The notes under the pieces were generated by a model that saw nothing but the letters and a program-made list of their open reading frames with translations, ran no database searches and was not told the origin of the DNA. The translations under genes were made by a program, and so were the position numbers. Positions 18,671 to 27,666 of a DNA stretch of 39,136 bases are shown here, piece by piece. Source of the DNA: Bacteroidota bacterium (GTDB lineage Bacteria > Bacteroidota > Bacteroidia > Chitinophagales > Saprospiraceae); contig JAKOXM010000297.1 in NCBI GenBank assembly GCA_029781095.1, positions 1-39,136 of the forward strand, in the 5' to 3' direction. The stretch's first letter is position 1, and each line of letters starts with the position of its first letter.

Positions 18671-20482
18671 ATGGAAAATATCCGCAATGTTGCCATCATC
18701 GCTCACGTAGACCATGGCAAGACTACCCTTGTCGACAAAATCATTCACGCTGCCAAGGTCTTTAAGGAACATGAAGTGACCGGAGATTTGATAATGGACA
18801 GCAACGACCAGGAACGCGAACGTGGCATCACCATTTTTGCAAAGAATGTTGCCATACATTATAAAGGTGTCAAGATCAATATCATCGACACACCGGGGCA
18901 CGCCGATTTCGGCGGCGAAGTAGAGCGCGTACTCAATATGGCCGACGGGGTGCTGCTCCTTGTAGACGCCTTTGAAGGCCCGATGCCCCAGACCCGCTTC
19001 GTGCTGCAAAAGGCCCTCGAGATGGGCAAAAAGCCGGTCGTCGTTATCAACAAGGTCGACAAGCCCAACTGTAATCCCGATTGGGCGCACGAACAGGTGT
19101 TCGACCTGATGTTCGCCCTCGACGCAACCGAAGACCAACTGGATTTCCCGGTTGTTTTCGGCTCCGCCAAACAGGGATGGATGAGCCATGACTGGAAAAA
19201 ACCTGCAGAAGACATTACCATTCTGCTTGACGATATCATCAAGTACATACCCGCGCCTGTCGTAGAGGAAGGAACAACCCAGCTGCTCGTCACCTCGCTG
19301 GATTTCTCCAATTATATCGGTCGCATCGCGGTCGGCCGCCTTACCCGCGGGAACCTGAACGCCAATCAACAGGTTTCGCTGGTGAAAAAGGATGGAAAAG
19401 TACAGAAGCACCGCATCAAGCAGGTTTTCGTCTTCGATGGCCTGGCTAAAAAGGAAGTGCCGTCCGTTCAGGCAGGCGATATTTGCGCCGTGGTAGGTGT
19501 TGACGGCTTTGAAATCGGCGATACCATCGCGGATTATGAAAATCCGGAAGCGCTCGACCCGATTTCCATCGACGAGCCGACAATGTCTATGCTTTTCACG
19601 ATCAACGATTCACCGTTTTTCGGACAGGAAGGCAAATTCGTCACCAGCCGCCACGTACGGGAGCGCCTCGAGAAGGAACTGGAGAAGAACCTCGCCATGC
19701 GCATGGAAGAAACCAGTTCGGCCGATTCATTTATGGTTTTCGGCAGAGGTGTATTGCACCTTTCCATCCTGATCGAAACCATGCGCCGGGAAGGCTATGA
19801 AATGCAGATCGGCCAGCCCAAGGTTATTGTAAAAGAGATAAACGGAGTCAAAAACGAGCCCATTGAGGAACTTACCATCGACGTGCCGGAAGAAACCAGC
19901 GGCAAGTGCATTGAATACGTGACGCGCCGGAAAGGTGTGATGAAAAGCATGGAACCGAAAAACGATCGCTTCCTGCTGCGCTTTGACATTCCGTCGAGGG
20001 GCATCATCGGATTGCGGTCCAATATCCTGACAGCTACACAGGGCGAAGCGATCATGACGCACCGTTTCATGGGCTACGAACCCTGGAGGGGAGATATACC
20101 CGGTCGTCAGAACGGTTCGCTCATCGTTATGGAAACGGGTACTGCGATCGCCTATTCGCTCGACAACCTGCAGGACAGGGGGACATTCTTTGTAGAACCC
20201 GGACAGGAGGTTTACGAAGGTCAGGTAATCGGCGAAAACAACCGCCCGGGCGACCTCGTTATCAATGTGACCAAAACGAAAAAACTCACCAATATGCGCG
20301 CTTCCGGCTCGGACGACAAAGCCTCTCTCGCCCCGCCGCGGCGCTTTACGCTGGAAGAAGCACTCGAATATATCCAGGAGGATGAATACGTGGAAGTGAC
20401 GCCCAAAAACATTCGCCTGCGCAAAGTGTATCTGAAAGATTTTGAGCGCAAAAAAGCGCAGAAAGACCTGGTTATTGCATAA
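18671..20482 (+). CDS. typA: translational GTPase TypA/BipA
   Basis: IIAHVDHGKTTLVDKI, DSNDQERERGITIFAKN, IDTPGHADFGGEVERVL, NKVDKPNC; full-length 603 aa. Confidence 0.97.
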   Translation: MENIRNVAIIAHVDHGKTTLVDKIIHAAKVFKEHEVTGDLIMDSNDQERERGITIFAKNVAIHYKGVKINIIDTPGHADFGGEVERVLNMADGVLLLVDAFEGPMPQTRFVLQKALEMGKKPVVVINKVDKPNCNPDWAHEQVFDLMFALDATEDQLDFPVVFGSAKQGWMSHDWKKPAEDITILLDDIIKYIPAPVVEEGTTQLLVTSLDFSNYIGRIAVGRLTRGNLNANQQVSLVKKDGKVQKHRIKQVFVFDGLAKKEVPSVQAGDICAVVGVDGFEIGDTIADYENPEALDPISIDEPTMSMLFTINDSPFFGQEGKFVTSRHVRERLEKELEKNLAMRMEETSSADSFMVFGRGVLHLSILIETMRREGYEMQIGQPKVIVKEINGVKNEPIEELTIDVPEETSGKCIEYVTRRKGVMKSMEPKNDRFLLRFDIPSRGIIGLRSNILTATQGEAIMTHRFMGYEPWRGDIPGRQNGSLIVMETGTAIAYSLDNLQDRGTFFVEPGQEVYEGQVIGENNRPGDLVINVTKTKKLTNMRASGSDDKASLAPPRRFTLEEALEYIQEDEYVEVTPKNIRLRKVYLKDFERKKAQKDLVIA

Positions 20483-20488
20483 AAATTT

Positions 20489-20523
20489 ATTGGGGGTTCT
20501 GCTTGCGAAGCAGCACCCCCAAT
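20489..20523 (+). terminator. hairpin between typA and trpR, probable terminator
   Basis: ATTGGGGGT(tc)TGCTT-gcg-AAGCA(gc)ACCCCCAAT, partial T-rich run following. Confidence 0.6.
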
Positions 20524-20561
20524 TTGATTTGAGTACAATACACCCACAAGGAAGTGCCACT

Positions 20562-20819
20562 ATGCTGTACAAATTATTTAAATCGATCTCCAGCGAAAGT
20601 GATTTCGAAGCCCTGCTGAAACTCACTTTTACCGACCACGAACGCGCCATGATGCAGGAACGCTGGCGCATTTTTGACGCCCTCAACCGCGGGCTGAGTC
20701 AGCGCGAGGTTAGCAAAGAGGTGCCGTGCAGCGTAGTTACAGCCACGCGCGGAGCGAAGGTCTACAGAGAAAACAAGGAAGAAATAGATCGTTTTCTTCC
20801 TGCCTGGCGGGCCGATTGA
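20562..20819 (+). CDS. trpR: Trp repressor (TrpR family) protein
   Basis: LLKLTFTDHERAMMQERWRIFDALNRGLSQREVSKEVPCSVVTATRGAKVYRE aligns by eye to E. coli TrpR [53 protein letters not shown], including the Arg positions of the Trp pocket; immediately upstream of trpE. Confidence 0.82.
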   Translation: MLYKLFKSISSESDFEALLKLTFTDHERAMMQERWRIFDALNRGLSQREVSKEVPCSVVTATRGAKVYRENKEEIDRFLPAWRAD

Positions 20820-20887
20820 GCGCCTGCGCGCATATTTTCCATCTTTTTTTAAAAAACATTTGGTTCGCAGGGAAAATTTATATCACC

Positions 20888-20919
20888 TTTGTATCATTGT
20901 ACTATTACACTGATACAAA
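20888..20919. promoter_or_regulatory. 32-bp imperfect palindrome, candidate TrpR operator
   Basis: TTTGTATCA t TGTA c TA t TACA c TGATACAAA, ends 2 bp before the trpE ATG at 20922; inner 18 nt GTACTATTACACTGATAC resembles the E. coli operator GTACTAGTTAACTAGTAC. Confidence 0.6.
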
Positions 20920-20921
20920 CA

Positions 20922-22394
20922 ATGTTTTACACCCACACACAACGATTACCCTACGCAGACGCGCTGCACTTTTATGGCAATGCCCGGACCGCCATGCCAT
21001 CCTGCCTGTTTGAGTCGGCAGCCGTATCGGACAAAAGCAGTCGCATGTCGGTTATTGGCCTCGAACCCGGTCTGGAACTGATTGGAAAGGAAGAATTGCT
21101 GGAAGGCCGGCTGCTGCACGAACGCGGAAAGCCTTTCTTTGATCTTATCATACGCGAGTATGAAGCGTTTTTGCTGGATATTAGTTCGGAACGATTTGTA
21201 CTGCAAATCCCGCGGACACCATTCACCGGTGCGGAAGAGAACCGCCTTGACCGGCTCAACATCGTTCAGCCGCTGCGCCGGTTACTGGCGGCCTTCCCAT
21301 CGCCTGAGAAGAATTTTATGGGCTTGTACGGAGCCTTTTCGTATCGCTTTGTTTACCAGTTTGAAGATATCCTGCATGGCAAACCCGATCCGGACCCCGA
21401 TTTTCACCTGTTCCTTTTTGATAATATTCTGTTGTTCAATCATTTGACGCAAGACCTGACGCTGTATGTAACGCGCCGGGATTCAGATCAGGCAGCACGG
21501 GATGCAGAATCACTGTTGCGACGAACAGGGCAAAACCCGGACGCGGCTCACCCGGCAGACAAACTGCGCATTGGAAAATTTCACGCTGCGCCGGACGACG
21601 AGACGTTTATGGCACAGGTTGCGGAAGGAGTGCGCTTGTGCCACGCAGGTGAATTACTTGAAATTGTGCTGTCGCGCAAATTGGTAGCCTCTGTCGAAGG
21701 TGATCTGCTGGGTCTGTACAAAAGGTATAAACAGATAAACCCGTCGCCTTACCTGTTCTATTTTGATTTTGGAGACGAAGTACTTTTGGGCGCCAGCCCG
21801 GAAATGATGCTGCGTTATGAACAGGGCCGCGCTACCCTTCGCCCCATTTCCGGCAGTATCCGGCGGGCAGCCAACCCGATTGAAGACCACTTCCTGATGA
21901 TGCAATTGCTCAATGACCCGAAAGAGAACGCCGAACTCGATATGTTGATCGATCTGGGACGGAATGACCTGGCCCGCATTTGCAAGCCCGGTATCGAAAT
22001 TGATCACTACCGGATCGTTGAAAAATATTCGCACGTCACGCACACGGTCGCACAGCTGAGCGGCACGCTGGAAGACCGGTATTCCGGTTTTGATGCACTC
22101 ATTGCCTCCCTGAACGCCGGGACGCTCACGGGAGCCCCCAAAATAGCCGCCATGAATTACATTGAGCAAATAGAGCAACACAGTCGCGGATATTACGGCG
22201 GCTGCATCGGATGGTTGCTGTTCAACGGGGATGTAAATACTGCGATTACCATTCGAACGGCACATATCCGCGATGGCATTCTGTCTTATTGCACCGGAGC
22301 TACCCTGCTCTATGAATCCATTCCTGAAAATGAACTCCGTGAAACACGGATCAAAGCCGGAGCCTTTCAGGCTGCGGTGGAATATTTTCAATAA
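20922..22394 (+). CDS. trpE: anthranilate synthase component I
   Basis: LFES feedback-type motif near the N terminus; NPSPYLFYFDFGDEVLLGASPEMMLRYE; LGRNDLARICKPG; GTLTGAPKIAAM; YYGGCIGW. Confidence 0.93.
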   Translation: MFYTHTQRLPYADALHFYGNARTAMPSCLFESAAVSDKSSRMSVIGLEPGLELIGKEELLEGRLLHERGKPFFDLIIREYEAFLLDISSERFVLQIPRTPFTGAEENRLDRLNIVQPLRRLLAAFPSPEKNFMGLYGAFSYRFVYQFEDILHGKPDPDPDFHLFLFDNILLFNHLTQDLTLYVTRRDSDQAARDAESLLRRTGQNPDAAHPADKLRIGKFHAAPDDETFMAQVAEGVRLCHAGELLEIVLSRKLVASVEGDLLGLYKRYKQINPSPYLFYFDFGDEVLLGASPEMMLRYEQGRATLRPISGSIRRAANPIEDHFLMMQLLNDPKENAELDMLIDLGRNDLARICKPGIEIDHYRIVEKYSHVTHTVAQLSGTLEDRYSGFDALIASLNAGTLTGAPKIAAMNYIEQIEQHSRGYYGGCIGWLLFNGDVNTAITIRTAHIRDGILSYCTGATLLYESIPENELRETRIKAGAFQAAVEYFQ

Positions 22395-22404
22395 ACCCGG
22401 CACC

Positions 22405-24036
22405 ATGATCAATAAAGTCCTTGTTCTCGATAATTTTGACTCTTTTACCTATAATCTGGTTGACTTCTTCCGGCAACTCGGCTGCTCCGTCAAGGTGTAC
22501 CGGAATACCGTTTTGCCGGAGACGCTGGACGGGGAAGATTTCGACCTTCTGGTGCTTTCTCCCGGCCCTTCCGTGCCACGTAACGCTGGCAACATGATGG
22601 CGATCATACAGCGGTTTTATCGCAGCAAACCCATATTGGGCGTGTGTCTCGGACACCAGGCGCTGGTCGAGTTTTTTGGGGGTACCCTTGCCAATATCGC
22701 GCCGGTGCACGGAAAATCCCGGCCCTTAACCCACGATGGCCGCGGCATTTTTACCGGACTTGAAAATGGCATTCCCGTTGCCCGGTACCACTCCTGGGCT
22801 GCCGACGTGATCCCGCCGGATCTCGAGGTGAGCGCTCGCGCAGAGGATCAGACCGTTATGGGCGTCCGGCACAGAAGCCTCCCGATCGAAGGCATACAGT
22901 TCCACCCGGAATCCGTGCTGAGTATGCGCAATAATGCCGGTATGCAGATGTTGAAAAATGTTGTGCTGGGCAAACTGGCGATCGGGAACAGGGTATTTCA
23001 TAAAATCGCCGGCCAGTTACAAGGGAATTCGGCCCTCGACACCCCTGCACTTCGCCTGTTCCTCGAGACGGTGGAAGAGGGCCAGCTCTCGGAAAACCAA
23101 AAGCAAATCCTGCTTGTCTCGCTCAGTCACCGGTTGAGAAGCGCCACCGACCTTGTCCGGTTCGTACGGGCGTTGATGGACTTCAGCCATTTGAGCGGAG
23201 AACTTTTATGCCCAGAATCTGTAGACATCTGCGGCACCGGCGGGTCCGGGTTGCCGCGTATTAATACTTCCACGCTGACCGCTTTGTTATTGGCGCATTG
23301 CGGGCTCAAAATTGCAAAACACGGTAACCGCGCCGCGGCCGGAAGATTCGGAAGCTTCAATCTACTCGAAAAACTGGGCATTCCGGTCGCATTTTCGGTC
23401 GAAAAAACGCTTGCCGGGCTACAAAAGACCAACCTGGCCTTTCTTTTTGCACCGGCCGTGCATCCCGTATTCCGGCACTTTGCGTCTACTCGCGCCAACA
23501 TCGCCGTGCCGACCATTTTCAACACATTGGGTCCGCTCATCAACCCGTGTCAGCCCGGGAGGCAATTTATCGGAACGGCATTCGCCGATCTGATGGACGT
23601 TATTTTTGAAACGGCCGTAAAAATGGGCAAAAAACACGTGATCGTTGCACGCGGCAACGAAGGGCTCGATGAAATCAGCGTCAGCGGCCCAACCCGGGTT
23701 CTGGAATATGCAGGAGGCCGAAAAAGCATGTATGAACTGACGCCCGGCGATTTTGGCCTGGTCCCCGTTGCTGCAGACGCTGTTTTTTCAGCAAATCCGG
23801 CGGAAAGCCTTCATATCGCGCAACAAATCATAAGCGGCGATATCAACTCGGAGCATTACAAACTGGTGGCTGTCAACACTGCCTTTATCTACAATCGTTT
23901 TCTGGAGCCTGTTCCGCTGCCCGAAGCATACCGGATGATGGAATCCAAAATCAAATCGGGAGCCCTCGGCGAGATGCTTGAACGATACCTTGCTTTTCAG
24001 CGGGAGGAAATTCCCGCCCAACTGTTGGTCGCATGA
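22405..24036 (+). CDS. trpGD: fused anthranilate synthase glutaminase / anthranilate phosphoribosyltransferase (TrpG-TrpD)
   Basis: N-terminal GATase LDNFDSFTYNLVDFF, ILGVCLGHQALVEFFGG, GIQFHPES; C-terminal TrpD DICGTGGSGLPRINTST, KHGNR, NTLGPLINP, GNEGLDEIS. Confidence 0.93.
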   Translation: MINKVLVLDNFDSFTYNLVDFFRQLGCSVKVYRNTVLPETLDGEDFDLLVLSPGPSVPRNAGNMMAIIQRFYRSKPILGVCLGHQALVEFFGGTLANIAPVHGKSRPLTHDGRGIFTGLENGIPVARYHSWAADVIPPDLEVSARAEDQTVMGVRHRSLPIEGIQFHPESVLSMRNNAGMQMLKNVVLGKLAIGNRVFHKIAGQLQGNSALDTPALRLFLETVEEGQLSENQKQILLVSLSHRLRSATDLVRFVRALMDFSHLSGELLCPESVDICGTGGSGLPRINTSTLTALLLAHCGLKIAKHGNRAAAGRFGSFNLLEKLGIPVAFSVEKTLAGLQKTNLAFLFAPAVHPVFRHFASTRANIAVPTIFNTLGPLINPCQPGRQFIGTAFADLMDVIFETAVKMGKKHVIVARGNEGLDEISVSGPTRVLEYAGGRKSMYELTPGDFGLVPVAADAVFSANPAESLHIAQQIISGDINSEHYKLVAVNTAFIYNRFLEPVPLPEAYRMMESKIKSGALGEMLERYLAFQREEIPAQLLVA

Positions 24037-26720
24037 AAAATATATTGGAAAATATCGTCCGCCAGAAACGTATTGAGATCGACGGATTGTACAGGCAGTA
24101 CAATCCGGATGCGCTAAAAAACAATGTGGAGCCGTCGGAAAAAGATTTTTATGCGGAACTGAATGCGTCGGTGATCGTCAACAGGCCCTTTTTTATCGCA
24201 GAATTCAAGCGGAAAAGCCCTTCGCAAGGCTGGATCAAGGAGCACTCTTCTGTTGAGGAGCAAATACCGGCCTACGTAAAAAGCGGCGCCCGGGCGGTTT
24301 CCGTCCTGACAGACACGACGTTTTTTGGGGGCAGCCTTGCAGATCTGGCCGCTGCATCTGTATTGTTGCGCGATACGGACGTCCTGCTCCTGCAAAAAGA
24401 TTTCATCCTCGACCCGATACAGATATACCTGGCGAGGCAAAACGGGGCAAATATTATTTTATTGATTACGGCAATCCTGGACCCGGAGCAGATGGAAAAC
24501 CTTCGCCGCCTGGCCGCTTCGCTGGGAATGGGTGTGATCGTTGAAGTACATGACGAAAAGGAACTAGAAACGGTTATGCACCTGGATTTTCCGGTGCTGG
24601 GCATCAACAACCGCGACCTGAGCACGTTCCGCACGGCGCTGAACCGCACCAACGTCCTGGCCAAAAAATCGGGCAAGCGGCATGTCATTGCCGAGTCCGG
24701 AATAATCGATTACCGTGATTTTCAGTCAGTTCGCGGCGCAGACGGATTTCTGATAGGTACCGGGCTTATGCAACACGGCAATGGGGTGGCCGATTTTGCC
24801 CGATTTTTCAAAAGCGGGGAGCACGCCCGGTTTTTATTCAAGGCATGCGGCATCCGATCCGAACGCCTGCTGCGGGAAGAAACGGCAGACTTCATAGGCA
24901 TCAATTTTTCGCCGGTATCCAAAAGAAAAATTGATGCGGCAATGTTGAACGACATGCCGTTGCCGCCCAACACAGTTGCTGTTTTTTACCGCAATAGTGA
25001 AACGGAAATTCGCGAGATTTTACAAAAATATCCGTTTCAAAGGATACAGTTGTACGCCGGCGACGTTTCACCCGATTTTGTCAGAAGTCTGCGATGTAAA
25101 ATAATACTTGCCTGCGCCATTCGCGAATACTCAGATCTGGAACAACTGGAATTGTATGCGCCCGATGTGGACCTGTTTATTCTCGACGGGGCGGTTCCCG
25201 GCAGTGGCCGGCCGGCAGAGCCGGTCATCCCCGCCGATTTTCCCTACCCGTTTTTGCTCGCGGGCGGGTTGCATGCAGACAACCTCGATGCGGTTCTGGC
25301 ATTCGAAAACTGTATTGGCGTCGATATTGCATCCGGAATTGAATTGGATGGGGCGCCGGACGAAGGGAAAATATCGGATGTGAGACATAAAATTGCCGGT
25401 TTGCACAGAAATCGGGAAAATATACGTATTCCGGCAAATCGCTTTGCTGAAATACCCGCCTATAAGGATAATATACTCGGGTCTGACGGCTGGTTTGGCT
25501 CTTTCGGCGGGTGTTTCGTGCCGGAAATACTCATGCCGGGGTTGCTGGAAATTGCCTCGGCATTTGAGGCGGCGAAAGACGACGCAGGCTTCATGGCTGA
25601 GTTCAGAAGCATGCTGAACCATTTTTCCGGTCGCCCGACTGCATTTACGCCGTTGCCTCGTTTGTCGGAAAAGATTGGCGGAGCACAAATATTTTTAAAA
25701 AACGAAGGACTGAACCATACAGGCGCCCACAAGATCAATCACTGCATCGGCCAGGCGCTGCTGGCAAAAAAACTGGGAAAGCATCGTATTATCGCGGAAA
25801 CCGGAGCAGGGCAACACGGCTATGCCACAGCGGCTGTCTGCGCCCGTCTGGGGCTTGACTGCACGGTCTATATGGGAAAAAAAGACTACGAGCGCCAAAG
25901 GCCCAATGTTTACTGGATGGAATTGCTCGGCGCCCGCGTGATTGCGGTAGAAGATGGCAGCCAAACGCTCAATGACGCTGTGATCGCCGCTTTTAAAGAC
26001 TGGGTTGCGCATCCCGATGATACATATTACCTGCTGGGCTCGGCGGTGGGCCCCCACCCTTTCCCGCTGATGAACACCTTCTTCCAGAAAATCGTGGGAG
26101 AAGAGATAAAACGGCAGTGCGAAGCGGCAACCGGGCGGCTTCCCGACGTGTGCATCGCGTGCGTGGGCGGGGGATCCAACGCCATGGGCATGTTTTTCGA
26201 TTTTCTGGATAATCCAGAGGTAGCCCTTATCGGGGTGGAGGCCGGCGGGCGCGGTACTGCTCCCGGCGAACACGCCGCCAAAATTATCCACGGCGAAAAA
26301 GGATTATTTGAAGGCTATTTCTCCTATTTTCTGCAGGATGGAAACGGCAATATCGCTGCCACGCATTCCGTTTCGGCAGGCCTGGATTATTGTGGCATAA
26401 GTCCCATCCTGGCCTGGCTTTCGGATGCCGGGCGCGTGCAATTTGAAAGCATTTCCGACGATGATGCGCTGGAAGCCGTGCGGACGCTGGCGCAGGAGGA
26501 AGGCATTATTCCGGCACTCGAATCAGCCCATGCATTCGCGTACGCATTTAGACTGGCCGGGCAACTGACGAGCGACAAAATCATCGTGGTCAATGCTTCC
26601 GGTCGCGGCGAAAAAGATCTTTTCATCACCATGCGGCATTTTCAGCAGGATAATCTGCTCGCTTATGCAAGGCATTTGGTGGATAGCACAGCTCCTGTTT
26701 CAGAACTTGTAACTCCCTGA
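24033..26720 (+). CDS. trpCFB: trifunctional fusion: indole-3-glycerol phosphate synthase / phosphoribosylanthranilate isomerase / tryptophan synthase beta (TrpC-TrpF-TrpB)
   Basis: Single 895-aa ORF. TrpC: FFIAEFKRKSPSQGWI, LLQKDFILDPIQIYLARQNGANIILLI, LGINNRDLSTF, IAESGI. TrpF: FKACGIRS, LFILDGAVPGSGRP, FLLAGGLHADNLDAV, GVDIASGIE. TrpB: FGSFGGCFVPEILMP, NEGLNHTGAHKINHCIGQALLAKKLGK, AETGAGQHG, GGGSNAMGMF, GIIPALESAHAFAYA, VVNASGRGEKD. ATGA overlap with trpGD. Confidence 0.93.
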   Translation: MKNILENIVRQKRIEIDGLYRQYNPDALKNNVEPSEKDFYAELNASVIVNRPFFIAEFKRKSPSQGWIKEHSSVEEQIPAYVKSGARAVSVLTDTTFFGGSLADLAAASVLLRDTDVLLLQKDFILDPIQIYLARQNGANIILLITAILDPEQMENLRRLAASLGMGVIVEVHDEKELETVMHLDFPVLGINNRDLSTFRTALNRTNVLAKKSGKRHVIAESGIIDYRDFQSVRGADGFLIGTGLMQHGNGVADFARFFKSGEHARFLFKACGIRSERLLREETADFIGINFSPVSKRKIDAAMLNDMPLPPNTVAVFYRNSETEIREILQKYPFQRIQLYAGDVSPDFVRSLRCKIILACAIREYSDLEQLELYAPDVDLFILDGAVPGSGRPAEPVIPADFPYPFLLAGGLHADNLDAVLAFENCIGVDIASGIELDGAPDEGKISDVRHKIAGLHRNRENIRIPANRFAEIPAYKDNILGSDGWFGSFGGCFVPEILMPGLLEIASAFEAAKDDAGFMAEFRSMLNHFSGRPTAFTPLPRLSEKIGGAQIFLKNEGLNHTGAHKINHCIGQALLAKKLGKHRIIAETGAGQHGYATAAVCARLGLDCTVYMGKKDYERQRPNVYWMELLGARVIAVEDGSQTLNDAVIAAFKDWVAHPDDTYYLLGSAVGPHPFPLMNTFFQKIVGEEIKRQCEAATGRLPDVCIACVGGGSNAMGMFFDFLDNPEVALIGVEAGGRGTAPGEHAAKIIHGEKGLFEGYFSYFLQDGNGNIAATHSVSAGLDYCGISPILAWLSDAGRVQFESISDDDALEAVRTLAQEEGIIPALESAHAFAYAFRLAGQLTSDKIIVVNASGRGEKDLFITMRHFQQDNLLAYARHLVDSTAPVSELVTP

Positions 26721-26735
26721 AATACATACAGAAAC

Positions 26736-27560
26736 ATGTATAAAACAAAAGAGAATGCTCCTCCCGGGGCATCCAAAGGACTGATGGCCCACCTGGTTTT
26801 GGGGTATCCCACACTCCCGGACAGCATCCGGTCCGCCGAATCCTATATCGCTGCAGGTTGCAACATCCTCGAATTGCAAATCCCTTTTTCGCATCCGACT
26901 GCCGATGGCCCGCTTATCACGGCAGCCTGCAGGGAAGCAGTGGAAAACCAGCACGTGCAGGTTGAGGATTGCCTCGCCGCGTTGCAATGGCTCAGGGCGC
27001 GATACCCGAAACAGGAAATAATGGTCATGTCATACGCCAATCGGGTGTATACATACGGAGCAGGGCGTTTTGTCTCGAAGATGGAACAGATGGGCGTAAG
27101 GCACCTGATCATACCCGATCTTCCTATCGACAGTCCGTTGAGCGATTTGTTTTCCCTGAAATCCATATCCGGCAAGGCGGGAAGCGGAGTTTCACTGGTG
27201 CCTGTGCTGGCAGCCAACATATCGCCCCGACGCCTGCAAAGCCTGTTGCGTTTGGGCTGCGACTTCTTTTATCTCATGTCGGATTTTAAAATTACCGGTA
27301 GTGATTTCAGCCTGCATACCGGGCTACTGCAGATCATTTCGACTATCCGGGAGGCGAATCCGGGGGCCCGCATAGGTATCGGTTTCGGCATTTCGACGCC
27401 CGGCCATGTCCGGGCGGTGCTCAGGCATGCAGACGTGGCGATTGTCGGTTCCGCCTTGATCAAAGCGCAGATCGCCGGCAATTTGGCGGCCTATCTGGGG
27501 AGCCTGACGGATGCCGTAAGGGCTGAAAACCGGCAAGTCCATAATATTCTTTTCAGATAA
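26736..27560 (+). CDS. trpA: tryptophan synthase alpha subunit (divergent)
   Basis: MAHLVLGYPTLPDSI, NILELQIPFSHPTADGPLI, MSYANRVYTYG, IIPDLPIDSP, YLMSDFKITG, IGFGISTPGHV, AIVGSALIK. Confidence 0.88.
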   Translation: MYKTKENAPPGASKGLMAHLVLGYPTLPDSIRSAESYIAAGCNILELQIPFSHPTADGPLITAACREAVENQHVQVEDCLAALQWLRARYPKQEIMVMSYANRVYTYGAGRFVSKMEQMGVRHLIIPDLPIDSPLSDLFSLKSISGKAGSGVSLVPVLAANISPRRLQSLLRLGCDFFYLMSDFKITGSDFSLHTGLLQIISTIREANPGARIGIGFGISTPGHVRAVLRHADVAIVGSALIKAQIAGNLAAYLGSLTDAVRAENRQVHNILFR

Positions 27561-27666
27561 ATCGTTGTTGCCTGGCTTTTTCGCCCGTTATTGGCATCTA
27601 AAATGCAGTAATCATTGCATTCGCTGAAAAAAAGATGATGGCAAATTTACCTTTCAGGATTATTTC

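Noticed and set aside
18632-19411. 259-aa minus-strand ORF antisense to typA
   Set aside because: typA is unambiguous on the plus strand
19727-20686. 319-aa minus-strand ORF over typA 3' end and trpR
   Set aside because: Antisense shadow of typA; low-complexity composition, no motifs
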